The position numbers and the translations under genes were made by a program. DNA of 64,000 nucleotides from Sparassis latifolia (taxonomy: Eukaryota > Basidiomycota > Agaricomycetes > Polyporales > Sparassidaceae): the NCBI GenBank assembly GCA_018466975.1, contig CM031552.1:1488001-1552000 (forward strand). Direction: 5' to 3'. How positions within the stretch are numbered: the stretch's first letter is position 1; the number at the start of each line of letters is the position of its first letter. The notes below the pieces were generated by a model. It searched no databases, was not told the DNA's origin, and worked only from the letters and a program-made list of their open reading frames with translations. Shown piece by piece: positions 50,861 through 61,450 of the stretch.

Positions 50861-51088
50861 ACAGAAGTTGCAAGCTCAGACCACATGGGAGTGTATGTTT
50901 TCCGCTTTGACCGGGATCACCCATGTCATGCCTTGAGGCTTCTGTCCACTCTTCAAGTAAGACCTTTTCACATTGACATCTACCCCAGCAGTCAGTATTC
51001 ATCCCAAAATATTGTCTGAATGTAGGGCTTTTACCGGAGCAGAATTCCAGTAATTATACAGTCCTCTGTTCCCTTTCTCTCGACTGCA

Positions 51089-51825
51089 ATGGCTACAATC
51101 ACCGACTTGCCTATCGAGCTCCTGTTAGATGTATTCATCCTTCTTCCACTCCCGGCCCTTATCGTATCCCGGACAGTAAGCAAGAGATGGCAAGAGCTCG
51201 TCGCCATCGCCCACATCTTTCCCTCACATCGCAGACACCTCGAGCTCTACACATATGCCATCTGGGTTTTGAAATCCCACACCGAGATTATCTCTGCGCT
51301 CACCGATTTTAACAGAGAGAAGTATGTCACCACCTTGGAGTCGCAAATCAGAGCACCATTACCAGATGACTTTCACATTTGGCTGCTGGAATGGCCTGCG
51401 CGTGCGGTGATTGGTTCTGGCTGGGACTCTCTAGCCAAATCGAATTCGTCGATACTCTTGCCAGGCATCAGGGTGAATATGGTCTGCAAGATCAGTGCAT
51501 CCTCAGATGCGCACTGCTACTAGAGCTGAACGCCCATGGCATAGTGACCTCATATCAATGATGGGACATCGATGATGATGATGAAGATAATCCCCCCGCG
51601 GACACTCCTGATTGGTTGTGGATGGTCGAATTGCACGCCACTGTTCTCCATCATCCTGGCTGGAATACCATGACATCACTTTTTATTGCTACGAAGGGCA
51701 TCAGTGAGCCCCTGGTGGGGCAGGTTCTTGTTCTTGGTGATGACCGTGTTTATATCAAGAATTTTAAGCATTGGAACTGGATTGACTTTCTGAAGGGTGA
51801 ACTAGAGGAACGGATAATATCATAG
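51089..51825 (+). pseudogene. F-box gene with one frameshift and one stop
   Basis: 51089 starts MATITDLPIELLLDVFILLP, then RTVSKRWQELVAIAHIFPSH and LPDDFHIWLLEWPARAVIG. There the frame shifts by a missing base (near 51415) and continues FWLGLSSQIEFVDTL. A TGA after VTSYQ (51559-51561) is followed in the same frame by WDIDDDDEDNPP, WLWMVELHATVLHHPGWNTM, SEPLVGQVLVLG and WNWIDFLKGELEE to the normal end. Otherwise it is a full-length member of the short family. It may have died recently, or one or both lesions may be sequence errors. Confidence 0.8.
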
Positions 51826-51972
51826 TATACACCATGGTATCAGGCTGCCAGATAAGAGACCTTGGGCAGTGGAAATAGTATCATCTATGGGTGGCAGAGA
51901 TTCCTACCAATACGGCGTGTATCTACACCAGACTGCGGACTGATTAGAATCTAATATCTCTGTATGTCCTCG

Positions 51973-53323
51973 TCAGAGCGAGTCCAAGTAATGCACAATG
52001 CACATAGGGCGCAGAGGCAGCTGTGATGCCCACACTCCATCAAATTCAGACTCCAATGTGAATTCACAGGTTAAGTGGGATACGATGGATGGTAGGCCGT
52101 TGTAATAAAGATATCTCCCTGGATTGTGGGTAGGGTGGCAGAATGCTTGATGTCGGTGCCACAGACAACCAAAGTCGGAGTCTTCAGCGAGTATAGCATT
52201 CGGAAATATCAACCCACACGGAGCTACACATAGATCGCAGCACATCAAAATCCACAAGATTAACAAACAGACAGGAGGCTTACCAATCCAGACAAACTAT
52301 TCATTTGAGTGAAAAGGCCCCACTGTAACAATTACCCTGTGGGAACGTAAGATAACAAATGCTGCCAACATACTTTGGTCCCTCATACGGTTTTGTGCCG
52401 ACTGCTGAACATCATAGCTTGTTACCATGATCTCAACACGTTCGAGTTCGCAGAAGTGGTCTTGGCAGAGAATTATCGCGAGCATCTGCCAGTCATGCTG
52501 CTCGATTCTACTAACCTGTAGCTGGAGCTTTCGGATGCGACTTTCGGGAGAAATCTCGATAAGGAAATAGTTCAGATTGTATTTAGGGTCCGTCCCTGTG
52601 CCGTCGATTAGGGTGATGGTAAGAGTATGAAGACGTGAGCAGCACTGCAGGGAGGTATCTATTTCTGCCATTCCAGCCACTGGAACACAAAGTACAAAAT
52701 ATCAGATAGTGAGCAGGACTTGACTGATTGTTATGAGGCTGACATTTGAGCCACCGCGGGTTGAAGGACAGTAGCAAATCTTCAAGAATGGGTCCGACAA
52801 TGCGAAGAAACTTTGCGCATGATACCATGTCGCTGCGTTAGGAAAGCATGAGGGCTACAGATCGCAAGGAATGCACACACGGGGTCTGCACCAGCCATGT
52901 CAATGTCTTCCTGAATGACTTGGACCGCTAAGCTAATACAGCATGTAGCACAGTGAGGGAGAATTTCTCAGTGTATCCCACAGAATCACATGAATATCCC
53001 CACTCCACATTGTCCAAAGTCAGATCGCGCAGTAGCGGGAATACGCCCATGAAGCGTACGAGCACCCAGAAAAAGCCATATTAGCAATCTTTCAGAACAA
53101 CTTTGCCGACATTGGGCAGTGAAGGGATGGTAGCTGTCGATATAAGGAGATAAAAGGGTGCACCACTCCTAGCGCCACAGATATGGAGAGCGTCGAGCTG
53201 TGGCAGCCATTGTTGGAGAAGGTGCAGAAGTTCGACGGTGGGGAGTCCTGCGTCGTCTGCAGGCACACTGGAATGCAATGAACGAATGAGGTCAAAGGGC
53301 AAAGTCAAGTCTAACGTCATCAA
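51973..53323 (-). pseudogene. F-box/LRR-like pseudogene lacking the F-box
   Basis: Minus strand from 53323: LPFDLIRSLHSSVPADDAG, LHLLQQWLPQLDALHICGAR, LPNVGKVVLKDC then a TAA where a sense codon (probably CAA) is expected, GVFPLLRDLTLDNVEW, further stops, then FLRIVGPILEDLLLSFNPRW and, at 52680-52297, SLQCCSRLHTLTITLIDGTG. The segments align in order with the pseudogene at 55838-57060 (VLTDCQ, GALPQLRD, FLHVSGPTLKSLCLSLKPYW, SLSCCTRLKTLTIVVI). The F-box end is missing. Confidence 0.65.
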
Positions 53324-53576
53324 GAAACTGGGTCACACCCGAGTCACCATCAAGAGAAGAAAGAAAATCGTGGTTTAGCCGCCAATGAGCTCACAGCTTG
53401 ACCGAGATTCTATTACAAAAGGAACGACTGTCTTCCTGCAGGTAACTAGAAGTAGGCTCGTTAACCAGCCTCTAGTACATAGGAAGAAAGAGTCGTTCCT
53501 CTATATAGAGAGGCTGTATTTATGAGCCGAGATCACCATCGAGGAATAAGCGCCTGAACGATGCCAATCGTTTGTT

Positions 53577-53799
53577 CATCAGCAAAACCCAACTTTTACT
53601 TAAAAGGGTACTTAAATGACTTAAATGGACTTATGATCCTTATTTAAGGATATAAGGTCAAAAAGGGCCTAATGCATATTACATGAGTGTCTGAAATCAG
53701 ACTTATTGATACTTATTTGAAGACTTATTGCCTTAAATAAGGGTTGTAAGACCAAAAAGTCAAAATAGCTCTGCAAGAAAAAGTTGGGTTTTGCTGATG
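53577..53799. mobile_element. 223-bp MITE (CATCAGCAAAA family), copy 2
   Basis: Inverted ends CATCAGCAAAACCCAACTTT (left) and complement (right); TT duplicated at 53575-53576 and 53800-53801. It shares the outer 11 bases of its TIR with the 190-bp MITE at 12146-12335, but the interiors differ. AT-rich, non-coding. Confidence 0.7.
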
Positions 53800-53801
53800 T
53801 T

Positions 53802-54152
53802 CTAGTTATTCAACAGCTGTATACCTGCTTTATGGATGGTGACAACCAATTCTACAGTACTGAGACCAATCGCACTTACTCTTATAAATTCCAAGCGCTC
53901 CCAATGCGCAGGAGACTACTGGAAATGCTCGTGAGTTGCAAACATATGTGACACTGTCACGTTCGTGACGCAACACCATCTCGAGCTTGTCACGGTGTCA
54001 CGATGAAGAATCTCACCAACACGCCTTCAACTTTTTCAGTCTCTAACTAAAGCTTGCATCGCAAGTGGTGTCTGGTGAGTGCAGTGTCCTACAGCTTGGA
54101 TTTTGTTCCGCGTGATATGAGAATATTCTCTCTTTGAGTCGCAGCCGCTCGA
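53802..54152. other. Upstream region of F-box/LRR-like gene
   Basis: No gene. Contains the imperfect palindrome CTGTCACGTTCGTGAC at 53954-53969, which recurs as CTGTCACGTTTGTGAC at 58912-58927. Confidence 0.5.
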
Positions 54153-55427
54153 TTGTGCGTGAGGTCATTCTATAATCTGAAATGGTTCAACTCTCATATC
54201 GCTAGTTCATCAGTACCATTGTCTCATCTAGACGGATCAATGCTATCTTGCCTTCCCGGAGAATTGATAGATCGGGTCATGGATTTCCTGTGGGACGACC
54301 AACTGGCGCTCTACTCGTGCGCTCTCACATGTCGTGCCTTTTACCCCGCGAGTCAATACCATCTGCGCGGCAACATTCTCATAGAATCGCGTTGGAGTTC
54401 CAACCGCCTTATTCAAGCCCTAAGGTCCAATCTGATACCAACCGATCATCTCCACTCATTACAAATCCATGCGTCAGGAGGAGGTCCACCCTTCGTCGAT
54501 GGGCTTCTATTGTCGCTCTCTGGCTATCTCGGTTCTCTGAAACGGCTCGAAATATCATATATGGAGTGGAGCGTCTCACCTATGCATCCTCTTGTGCTGA
54601 CGGTGGCCCTCCCCTCCTGCGCAAGTCTGATTTCGTTGAAGTTGGGTGTCTGCGAGTTTATTGACCTACGGCAGCTGCAGCACTTTGTGGGTGCCCTTCC
54701 CCAATTGCAGCACCTCGAAATAGAAGAGGTGTCAGTCGCGTCGCGAATTTCGTCCCTTGTCACCAGTGCGCTGCCCAGGCCGGAGCTCATCTCACTACGT
54801 GTACACTGTCCGATGAAGTACAGCGCCGACGGATCTAATTGCTACGGTGATCTGCTATCCTGGCTGGAGTATACGCCATCCATTCGCTCTCTGCGGGACG
54901 TGTCTCTTGTTTTGCACAGCCCCGGAGAACTTGTATGTTCGACAATCCTCCTCAGAAAGCTTGGCAAGAACCTCGAATGTCTCACTCTGCGTCTTGCACG
55001 CCAAACGCGATTTTGCCGCTCATCCTCAGCATTCTTGACGCATTATCACACAGGGGATGGACAGTTTAGCATCGAGTACTGTACAGGCCTGCGTATGCTC
55101 TGTTTCGAAGAGTACGCAGAATCTAGCACGTCTGCAGATGACGCTGCGGCGGACCTCGTCGTGCTGCTCACGCAGTTGCCAGTCCCCGGCCGCCTACGTC
55201 AGCTACGCGTGCTCTTAAACCCCCTCAAGGTGTCGCGCTGGGAGCGTATCTGCGCAGCACTTCCTCGCAAGAAGTTCTGCTCGCTTGAGCTAATTTCCGT
55301 GCGGTATTGGTGGATCAAGAAGGCGGCCAGCAGCATGCAATGGGAACGTGAGGTCGCGGAGGTGTTGAGTTCATGTTGCCCGGGCGTGCGGGTCCAGTTT
55401 CAGGGATTGACGTGGTTTGCGTCGTGA
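54153..55427 (+). CDS. F-box protein with leucine-rich C-terminal region
   Basis: Intact single-exon ORF of 424 aa; the Met at 54240 (MLSCLPGELIDRVMDFLWDD) is the more usual start, giving 395 aa. F-box: LPGELIDRVMDFLWDDQLAL, then YSCALTCRAFYPASQYHL. Downstream are spaced leucine-rich strands: LGSLKRLEISYMEW, CASLISLKLGVCEFI, LPQLQHLEIEEVSV, LRDVSLVLHSPGEL, NLECLTLRLAR, RLRQLRVLLNPL, CSLELISVRYWW. Expected role: SCF ubiquitin-ligase substrate adaptor, target unknown. The C-terminal WEREVAEVLSSCCPGVRVQF is shared in style with the relic at 61.4-62.7 kb. Confidence 0.75.
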   Translation: MCVRSFYNLKWFNSHIASSSVPLSHLDGSMLSCLPGELIDRVMDFLWDDQLALYSCALTCRAFYPASQYHLRGNILIESRWSSNRLIQALRSNLIPTDHLHSLQIHASGGGPPFVDGLLLSLSGYLGSLKRLEISYMEWSVSPMHPLVLTVALPSCASLISLKLGVCEFIDLRQLQHFVGALPQLQHLEIEEVSVASRISSLVTSALPRPELISLRVHCPMKYSADGSNCYGDLLSWLEYTPSIRSLRDVSLVLHSPGELVCSTILLRKLGKNLECLTLRLARQTRFCRSSSAFLTHYHTGDGQFSIEYCTGLRMLCFEEYAESSTSADDAAADLVVLLTQLPVPGRLRQLRVLLNPLKVSRWERICAALPRKKFCSLELISVRYWWIKKAASSMQWEREVAEVLSSCCPGVRVQFQGLTWFAS

Positions 55428-55837
55428 TCAGTGCTGTTGTGAGTATCCCATACTGCAGGCTGCTGGGCAATGCAAGTGCCTTCGGCACCCTCTGGGAAGG
55501 TTAGAGCCGGCGAGTCTATTGTCCTATGAACAATTAAATTATCCACCAACTCGCTTTCCAGTTCATGTTTTTACTCCATATGCACCACACGCACTGTCTT
55601 TATACGACACTCCCATCAGGAGTTGGCTATGGTACATTCTTATTCTCCAGACGATCCAACACTACTTAAACATCCTGAAGTATTATATGTTTGTCTAATC
55701 ACTCGTCAATTTGATTCACTGAACTCTTTGTCTCTGGACAGCTCACTCACAAAGCTTCAGTCGACATTACGATCTAAGCAAGATTTATCAAACGCTTCCA
55801 TCGTCGCGACAGTACGTCTTTTCACCGATAATTCACA
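55428..55837. other. Intergenic, nothing recognised
   Basis: Between two F-box-type loci in the same orientation; short ORFs only. Confidence 0.4.
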
Positions 55838-57060
55838 TTGACGGTGAAGTCAACTGAAATGTCAGGTCGAACTTCATGGATGCTTCTAGGAGAACTCACG
55901 GATCGCATTATCGATTGTGCAGTTGTGCACTTATATGTCGTGAATGGCATGCAGCGAGCCATTTCCAGCTGTATCGCGAAATGTGGATTCAGTCCACTAG
56001 GAGCTTCGCTTGGATGTTCAACTATCTGAAGATGCCAGAATCAAAACCGCCGTTCGATCTTGTTCAATCCCTGCACCTCTGCGAGTCCTCAGAGAAAACG
56101 ATATCCCTTGCATTCCAAGTCTTGTTCGAGCTGAATGGGTTGACGCGGTTGGAAGTATTCCACATCCAGAATGCGTCGATTGCCGCGTCATTCCCAGCAG
56201 TTTCCTTATCTACCGTCGCGTCTTTGGCGAGTGTCCACACCCTCGTGCTGACGGACTGCCAATTCAACATCTTCATGTCTTTCGCACTTTTAGTGGGTGC
56301 GCTACCGCAGCTACGCGATCCCGCCGCCAACAATATGTAGTGGGGACCGTCCTCCAATTTTGATACATACCTTCTGGAGACTATGTCGAGCATCGCCGTC
56401 CTTTCCTCAAGTGTTACGTTGGATTACACAGACACCCTCCTCTCGGTCCCTGCGATCTCTGACGGTTGCGCTTGCACGGCGTGAATATGTAGAGGATTGT
56501 GGACGATTTCTCCACGTTTCTGGGCCCACTCTTAAGTCCCTATGTCTATCCCTGAAACCATATTGGCTTAAAGGTCTGTCATCGTAGTTCGAATACGGTA
56601 CTGTCTGCTGATATGAATCATCGAATGGTATGATGACGGGATTGACAGAGGAAAGCTTGTCGCTTTCTTGCTGTACGCGTCTGAAGACCCTTACGATCGT
56701 AGTAATATGCATGGTTTTACGGTCTATGCACGACGTTGCAAAAATTCTATCAGATCTGTCTACCGAATGCCGACTAGCTCTGACGCCATCTCAGCAATGC
56801 CTTGGACTGCGACTAGAGAGAGATTAGCAAGAGTCTCCCCCTAGAGTGCTTCTACAATTTTAGACGTGTCGAGATCGGACTTCCGAATCCTGGCCTGCCA
56901 CCGCTCCCACAGCCACAAGCCTCCATACTGGAAGATATAGGATCGGTCTCCCGATGGTTTGTGGAGACATTGCTGCAGAATCGCTTGCAGTTTCAGGACA
57001 TGAGGTCCGTGCTGGACGATCTGCGTACTCGTGGTATATGGGAGGAAGTAACTCAATTTA
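55838..57060 (+). pseudogene. F-box/LRR-like pseudogene
   Basis: Opens near 55860 with SGRTSWMLLGELTDRIIDCA and, in another frame, CALICREWHAASHFQLYREM, so the F-box itself is frameshifted. It continues PPFDLVQSLHLCESS, VLTDCQFNIFMSFALLVGAL, PQLRD, then after a break QTPSSRSLRSLTVALARRE, FLHVSGPTLKSLCLSLKPYW and SLSCCTRLKTLTIVVI. Several stops and frame changes. It is paralogous to the minus-strand pseudogene at 51973-53323, which lies in opposite orientation on the other side of the intact gene at 54153. Confidence 0.65.
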
Positions 57061-57556
57061 AGGCCGATGTCTGATTATCGGGCTTGTGTCCGTTGATGCG
57101 CGATATTCTTCATTGTCAACAGCTTTACGGTTTCAAAACTGATCATGACGATATCCCTTGCCTCCTAGTGATGCAATTCCTGTTTTCTCACGTTTATATA
57201 ACGTCGTGTAGATAGATTCCTATATTCTCATGATTTGTAGTCCCTTCATACAGAGATATTTGACACACCCCTGGTACCTATTTTGATTGCATTCACTTTC
57301 CGATGTTGACTGTATGTTCACAGTCACGCTAATTGGTCCTCTCTGGAGGAGCTACGAACAGCGGCACGCCGCTGTTATTCGCAATGTCTGCATCGTCTCT
57401 CCGATCACGCCCAGGTTCAATGCATTCATTGCATCGATCACATATGTTTACCGTGAAACCACCACCAGACATTGATACATTGCCTTCGTACACGTACAAG
57501 TACTATCCGAGCAATTGGGGAGCACGCAGATGCCGTAAAACGCGACCACTAGGCGT
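57061..57556. other. Intergenic, nothing recognised
   Basis: Lies between the pseudogene and the 3' end of the sirtuin gene; no ORF or repeat supported. Confidence 0.4.
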
Positions 57557-58710
57557 TCACGCTGCGTCAGACATTCCAAACACGTGTGGAAGCGTCTCTT
57601 CACATGGACCCAAAAAAAGGAAGTCGGCGTCATCGTCGCCCTTCGACCGGTCAAGATTGAAGATGGCGACGTTTCCTCCCCGATCCTTCACCATCTTCGC
57701 AAACCCGGCTGCGGGATGCACCTATGTAACACGCAGGTATCACTGATGCGTTCGTTATGGCATAGCAGAGGCATAGCAGAGGCATACCAACGACGACGTC
57801 CCGACTACGATGAGGATATCCGTCCAGTTCAATGCACGGGCAATGTCGCCCATCCCTTCGGGCACTTCGCCGAACCACACGATTCCTGGCCTTAACAACC
57901 CTCCGCAGCGCCCATATCTGTTTGACCCATTCCACTCGGGACCCCCGCACCGCGGCAGGTCTTCGATCGGAATCTCACGCTGCAGCTCGGACTCTTCAGC
58001 GTCCGCATGCGCGTGTGCAAGTGCGGGACAAAGTGGGGAGATGTAGGAGAAGTTGACATGCTTGCACTGAGTGCAGATAGTCCTGAAGGCCGAGCCGTGC
58101 ATCTCGATCAGCTGGTCTTGAGCGGTCTTGAAGTCGTCAGGCGTGAGCTGTTCCGAGAGCGTTTCCAGTGCGCGAGGAGAGAGCGAGTCGAAGTTTTGTG
58201 TAACGTAGAGAGGGGGCTGGTCCGGCCTCAGAGCGGGCAAGAGCCGCTTTCGAGCTGCGGGGAGGGAAAGTGAAGCAAGCGCACGGTGAGCGGCGTTGGG
58301 CTGGGCTTTGAGACATCTTCAAGCGAAAATTTTGAGTAAGAGCATGGCATAGAATTGCTGATACGTACTTGTCGCGGCGAGCATGGTAGAATTGCCAGAT
58401 AGCGCTAGCATCCTGCTTGAACCCGTCCAGAGTAGCATATTTCTGTGGATCCTGAAAGACGGGAAAGTCTCTGGTTCTGTGATAATTTACTAGAGCAACG
58501 ACTTACTCACGCACCTGTTTCGTCCACAGGCCGCCCGAGCCTCGATAGGTTGGTATACCTGTGTGGCGTAACCTCATCCCGCAAACTTTTGAGGAATAAC
58601 ACCTATGACATACCTGAGCCAGCTGACAACCCAGCCCCCGTAACAATTGCGACACTCTTTGCTGACCCTAGGACGTCGCGGAATGCTTGTATGTCTGAGG
58701 ATGGTGCCAT
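57557..58710 (-). CDS. SIRT5-like NAD-dependent protein deacylase
   Basis: Five exons on the minus strand: 58710-58614, 58558-58515, 58451-58369, 58316-57788, 57721-57557, giving 305 aa. Sirtuin motifs are complete: [20 protein letters not shown] for NAD binding, [25 protein letters not shown], the catalytic His in [10 protein letters not shown], zinc Cys pairs CTQC and later [28 protein letters not shown] and [11 protein letters not shown]. The YHxR spacing in QFYHARR matches the Tyr and Arg of human SIRT5 that bind succinyl- and malonyl-lysine, so desuccinylase-type activity is likely (inference from family). Intact; no clear mitochondrial presequence at this start. Tandem ATACCAACG-type repeats mark the last intron. 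Confidence 0.92.
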
Positions 58711-59160
58711 GGAAGATGGCAGGCTGAAAACTAAGTAAAATGTCACTCAAGCTCGATTCGTTCCGCGAGGGTAGAGCTAATGATATCAGAGGTTAACGTT
58801 CTCTGCAGAGAGAAGTATCTAGATTAAGTGGTCGTTGGACTTACCGCCCTTGTATGTGAGATGTGATTGCGGTGACTGTACAGAGCCTTGATTGAGCCTA
58901 CGAGGAACGAACTGTCACGTTTGTGACACGACGTGTTGATCTTAGATGATCGACTCCCGAGTTCGATCAACGCCATCTGACATGCACTCGACAATTGTCG
59001 GCGAGAGTATCTACGCACAACAGTTTATGGTGAGTAATATTCTTGAATATCATACAGGCAACTATCCGACCAAATCATGAGCTTTAGAAATACGTAGGTA
59101 AGTTTATGGTAAGAAGGAAAAGAGGGACGTACGTCTCCGACGCAGAGACAAACCTCTCCT
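58711..59160. other. Sirtuin upstream region
   Basis: No gene. Contains the imperfect palindrome at 58912-58927 also found at 53954-53969. Confidence 0.4.
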
Positions 59161-59919
59161 TCAATTGCTCTCAACACCCACATCTAGATCCGCCATCAGG
59201 CTCTCCTGAAAGCTGAGCTCTCCACTGAAAAAGTCCAGCCAACTTTTTCCTGAAATAGCATCGTAGTCAACGAAATCGCCGAAGAAAGAATCAACCCGCC
59301 CGACCAGCTCTTCGCCCACACCCTCCCAAGCAAAGAAGTAAAACGTGGTCACCGGTACGTGCGTCACTCCATCAATTCCCTAGTGCAAGTCAATAACTCA
59401 AACACTGTCATGTGGATCGGGAACCTGATTATAACTCAGTCGCTGGTACAATGCCGTCGTGCCGGTCCAGTCTGGCAGCGCGTTCTGGTAGCAGCAGCGC
59501 GATTGAAGGAGATACTTCCCGGTCCCTCTACCGACAGACGTCTGAAAACTAGATGCGTCTGTGCGCCCTGGCCAGTACCACTGATGACAGCGCGTGCAGG
59601 CCATTCGAGGAGCCAGGTACGGAACCGTCCGGCAGTGGACGCTCAGCCGCAGATTCCAGCGAAGCAACGTTTTCCTCTCTGTTAGCACAATGGAGGTTGG
59701 GTATTATTTCAGCGCGTGTCGCGAGGAAGGCGGAGGAGGCGATAGCGTCTGCGTAGAGTTGAAGGAGTCTGCGACGGGCAGGTGGAAGATCACGTTCGGC
59801 CACGGCAACAAGCTGACGCCATCTTTTGTTTACTGCGCGTGCTGCGATGAATACTGGAAGAGGAAGACGGGAAAGATGTCGAGTAGGAGCTCGTTTGGAA
59901 GATCGTCGATGGTGGTCAT
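59161..59919 (-). pseudogene. F-box pseudogene (short family)
   Basis: Minus strand: MTTIDDLPNELLLDIF, then in a new frame SRLPLPVFIAARAVNKRWRQ, ARRRLLQLYADAIASSAFLA, then a frameshift at LPDG/FRTWLLEWPARAVIS, another at about WYWPG, and the normal ending FYFFAWEGVGEELVGRVDSF and SWLDFFSGELSFQESLM. The last residues match the adjacent intact copy (RYQESLM), so the two are tandem duplicates. At least three frame breaks. Confidence 0.8.
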
Positions 59920-60039
59920 CCAGCTTTCCACTCGCCAGCTGCATGCAGCGACCGAAGATCGAGATCCACGGGGAAGTTTTCCACGGTATGTACAGCATGT
60001 ACAGCGGTAACACGCATCGCGTGCAGTCGAACTCAAGCC

Positions 60040-60780
60040 CTACATCAGACTCTCCTGGTAGCGTAGTTCCCCCCTCAGAAAGTCTAGCCAGCATGGTGCA
60101 CCATGCTCGCTTTGGATGAAACGGCCAACGACGTTATATCGGACCTGCCCCACCAGCTTCTCGCCCACGCCCTTCCCAGCAATGAACAAAGATGTCGTAA
60201 TCGCGTATCTATCGCAGGGATCACAGTGCAGGTCCACAAACCACACCCAATGATCATTGAGGATCAGGTCCTCTCCTCGAAGGGGACGATGAGAGATCAC
60301 ACTGCCGTCCTTGTTCAACAAAATGCTCCCCAATGCGTCATCTGGTCGCTCAAGTAAATACGCCCCGGTAGCCTTGGCTAGGGTCGCTTGGAAGTTGTAT
60401 GCGCTAGTGAGCCCTGGCAAGTACCACCCGATGACAGCGCGCTCGGGCCACTCGAGCAGCCACATGCGGAAGTCATCAGGCAGCGGGAGCGGCGTGGCTG
60501 CCTCAAGCGCCGCGACATACGCCTCTCTATCAAATGGCCAGAGATGCGTAACGATCTCATCTCGTGTCGCGTGGAAGGCAGGGGAAGCGATGGCATCCGT
60601 GTAGAGTTGGAGAAGTCTGCGACGGGTGGGGCAGAGATCGCGATAGGCGATAACAACGAGCATGCGCCATTTTTTGTTGATTGCCCGAGCGGCGATGAGG
60701 GCTTGAAGAGTAAGATGAGGAATAATCTCAAGCAGGAGCTCATTTGGTAGGTCGTTGATCGTGGCCATCGATATCGGCAA
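60040..60780 (-). CDS. F-box protein (short, SUKH-like C-terminus)
   Basis: Intact single-exon ORF of 246 aa; the second Met (MATINDLPNELL, 60768) matches the start of paralogs. F-box: TINDLPNELLLEIIPHLTLQ, ARAINKKWRMLVVIA. Then PTRRRLLQLYTDAIASPAFH, LPDDFRMWLLEWPERAVIG, WVWFVDLHCDPCD, FIAGKGVGEKLVGQVRYN and CWLDFLRGELRYQESLM. Presumed substrate receptor in an SCF ubiquitin ligase. It lies 121 bp upstream (on its own strand) of a decayed tandem duplicate at 59161-59919. Confidence 0.8.
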   Translation of the reverse strand: MPISMATINDLPNELLLEIIPHLTLQALIAARAINKKWRMLVVIAYRDLCPTRRRLLQLYTDAIASPAFHATRDEIVTHLWPFDREAYVAALEAATPLPLPDDFRMWLLEWPERAVIGWYLPGLTSAYNFQATLAKATGAYLLERPDDALGSILLNKDGSVISHRPLRGEDLILNDHWVWFVDLHCDPCDRYAITTSLFIAGKGVGEKLVGQVRYNVVGRFIQSEHGAPCWLDFLRGELRYQESLM

Positions 60781-61361
60781 CTGCGAAGTCGTGAGGGAAG
60801 TCCAAGTACGTGGCGAGAGCGCCAGCGCAAGACTGCGTCACGTGCAGAGACGTCGTCGAGCCGCGAAAATAGGCTGCAAGAACTCCCGAACTGACGGCAT
60901 AACGGCAGCAATACCTTGAAGCATGGTGCCATCATCCGAACCTGCGAAGATGTTGCCCCGTATATTGATTTCCACAACAGACACGACAAGATGCACGCAG
61001 AGCAACTCGTTCGAGTGTCAGAAGTCATCACAGATGAGTGAGTTGGAATCCGCAGGCCGGGGTACAAACATAACGGTCGTACGCCAAAGGCGGTGGAAAG
61101 GCGAGTGGAAGGCATATTGCTCAGATACGGGTGGTCTTCGCAGGCGTGATATAAACGTGAACTGTGCTGGTGAGACTGTAATAGATCATACACAGCCCGG
61201 AAAGCCCAAGGTATGAGACCGATGTCTTGCCTAGCAATGGCCGTCTCATGTCTGCAGTGCAACGCTAGAGAAGAATGAACTTGACCTTGAACAAGTGAAC
61301 CTGTTGAGATATGGAGAGAAGAAACAAAGGTCGGGTCGCGCTCGTCGTCAGTAATGAAGCA
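60781..61361. other. Intergenic, nothing recognised
   Basis: Upstream of the F-box gene; a long minus-strand ORF crossing 60378-61262 is a shadow of the F-box gene in another frame. Confidence 0.4.
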
Positions 61362-61450
61362 TCACATGGTCAACTGGCAGATGTCGGAGTATGTTGGCCA
61401 GACGGATGACACGAAACCATGGTGGACGGCTTCATTGCGGTCTCGTGAGC

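Noticed and set aside
60378..61262. 294-codon minus-strand ORF
   Set aside because: Mostly a shifted-frame shadow of the F-box gene at 60040-60780.
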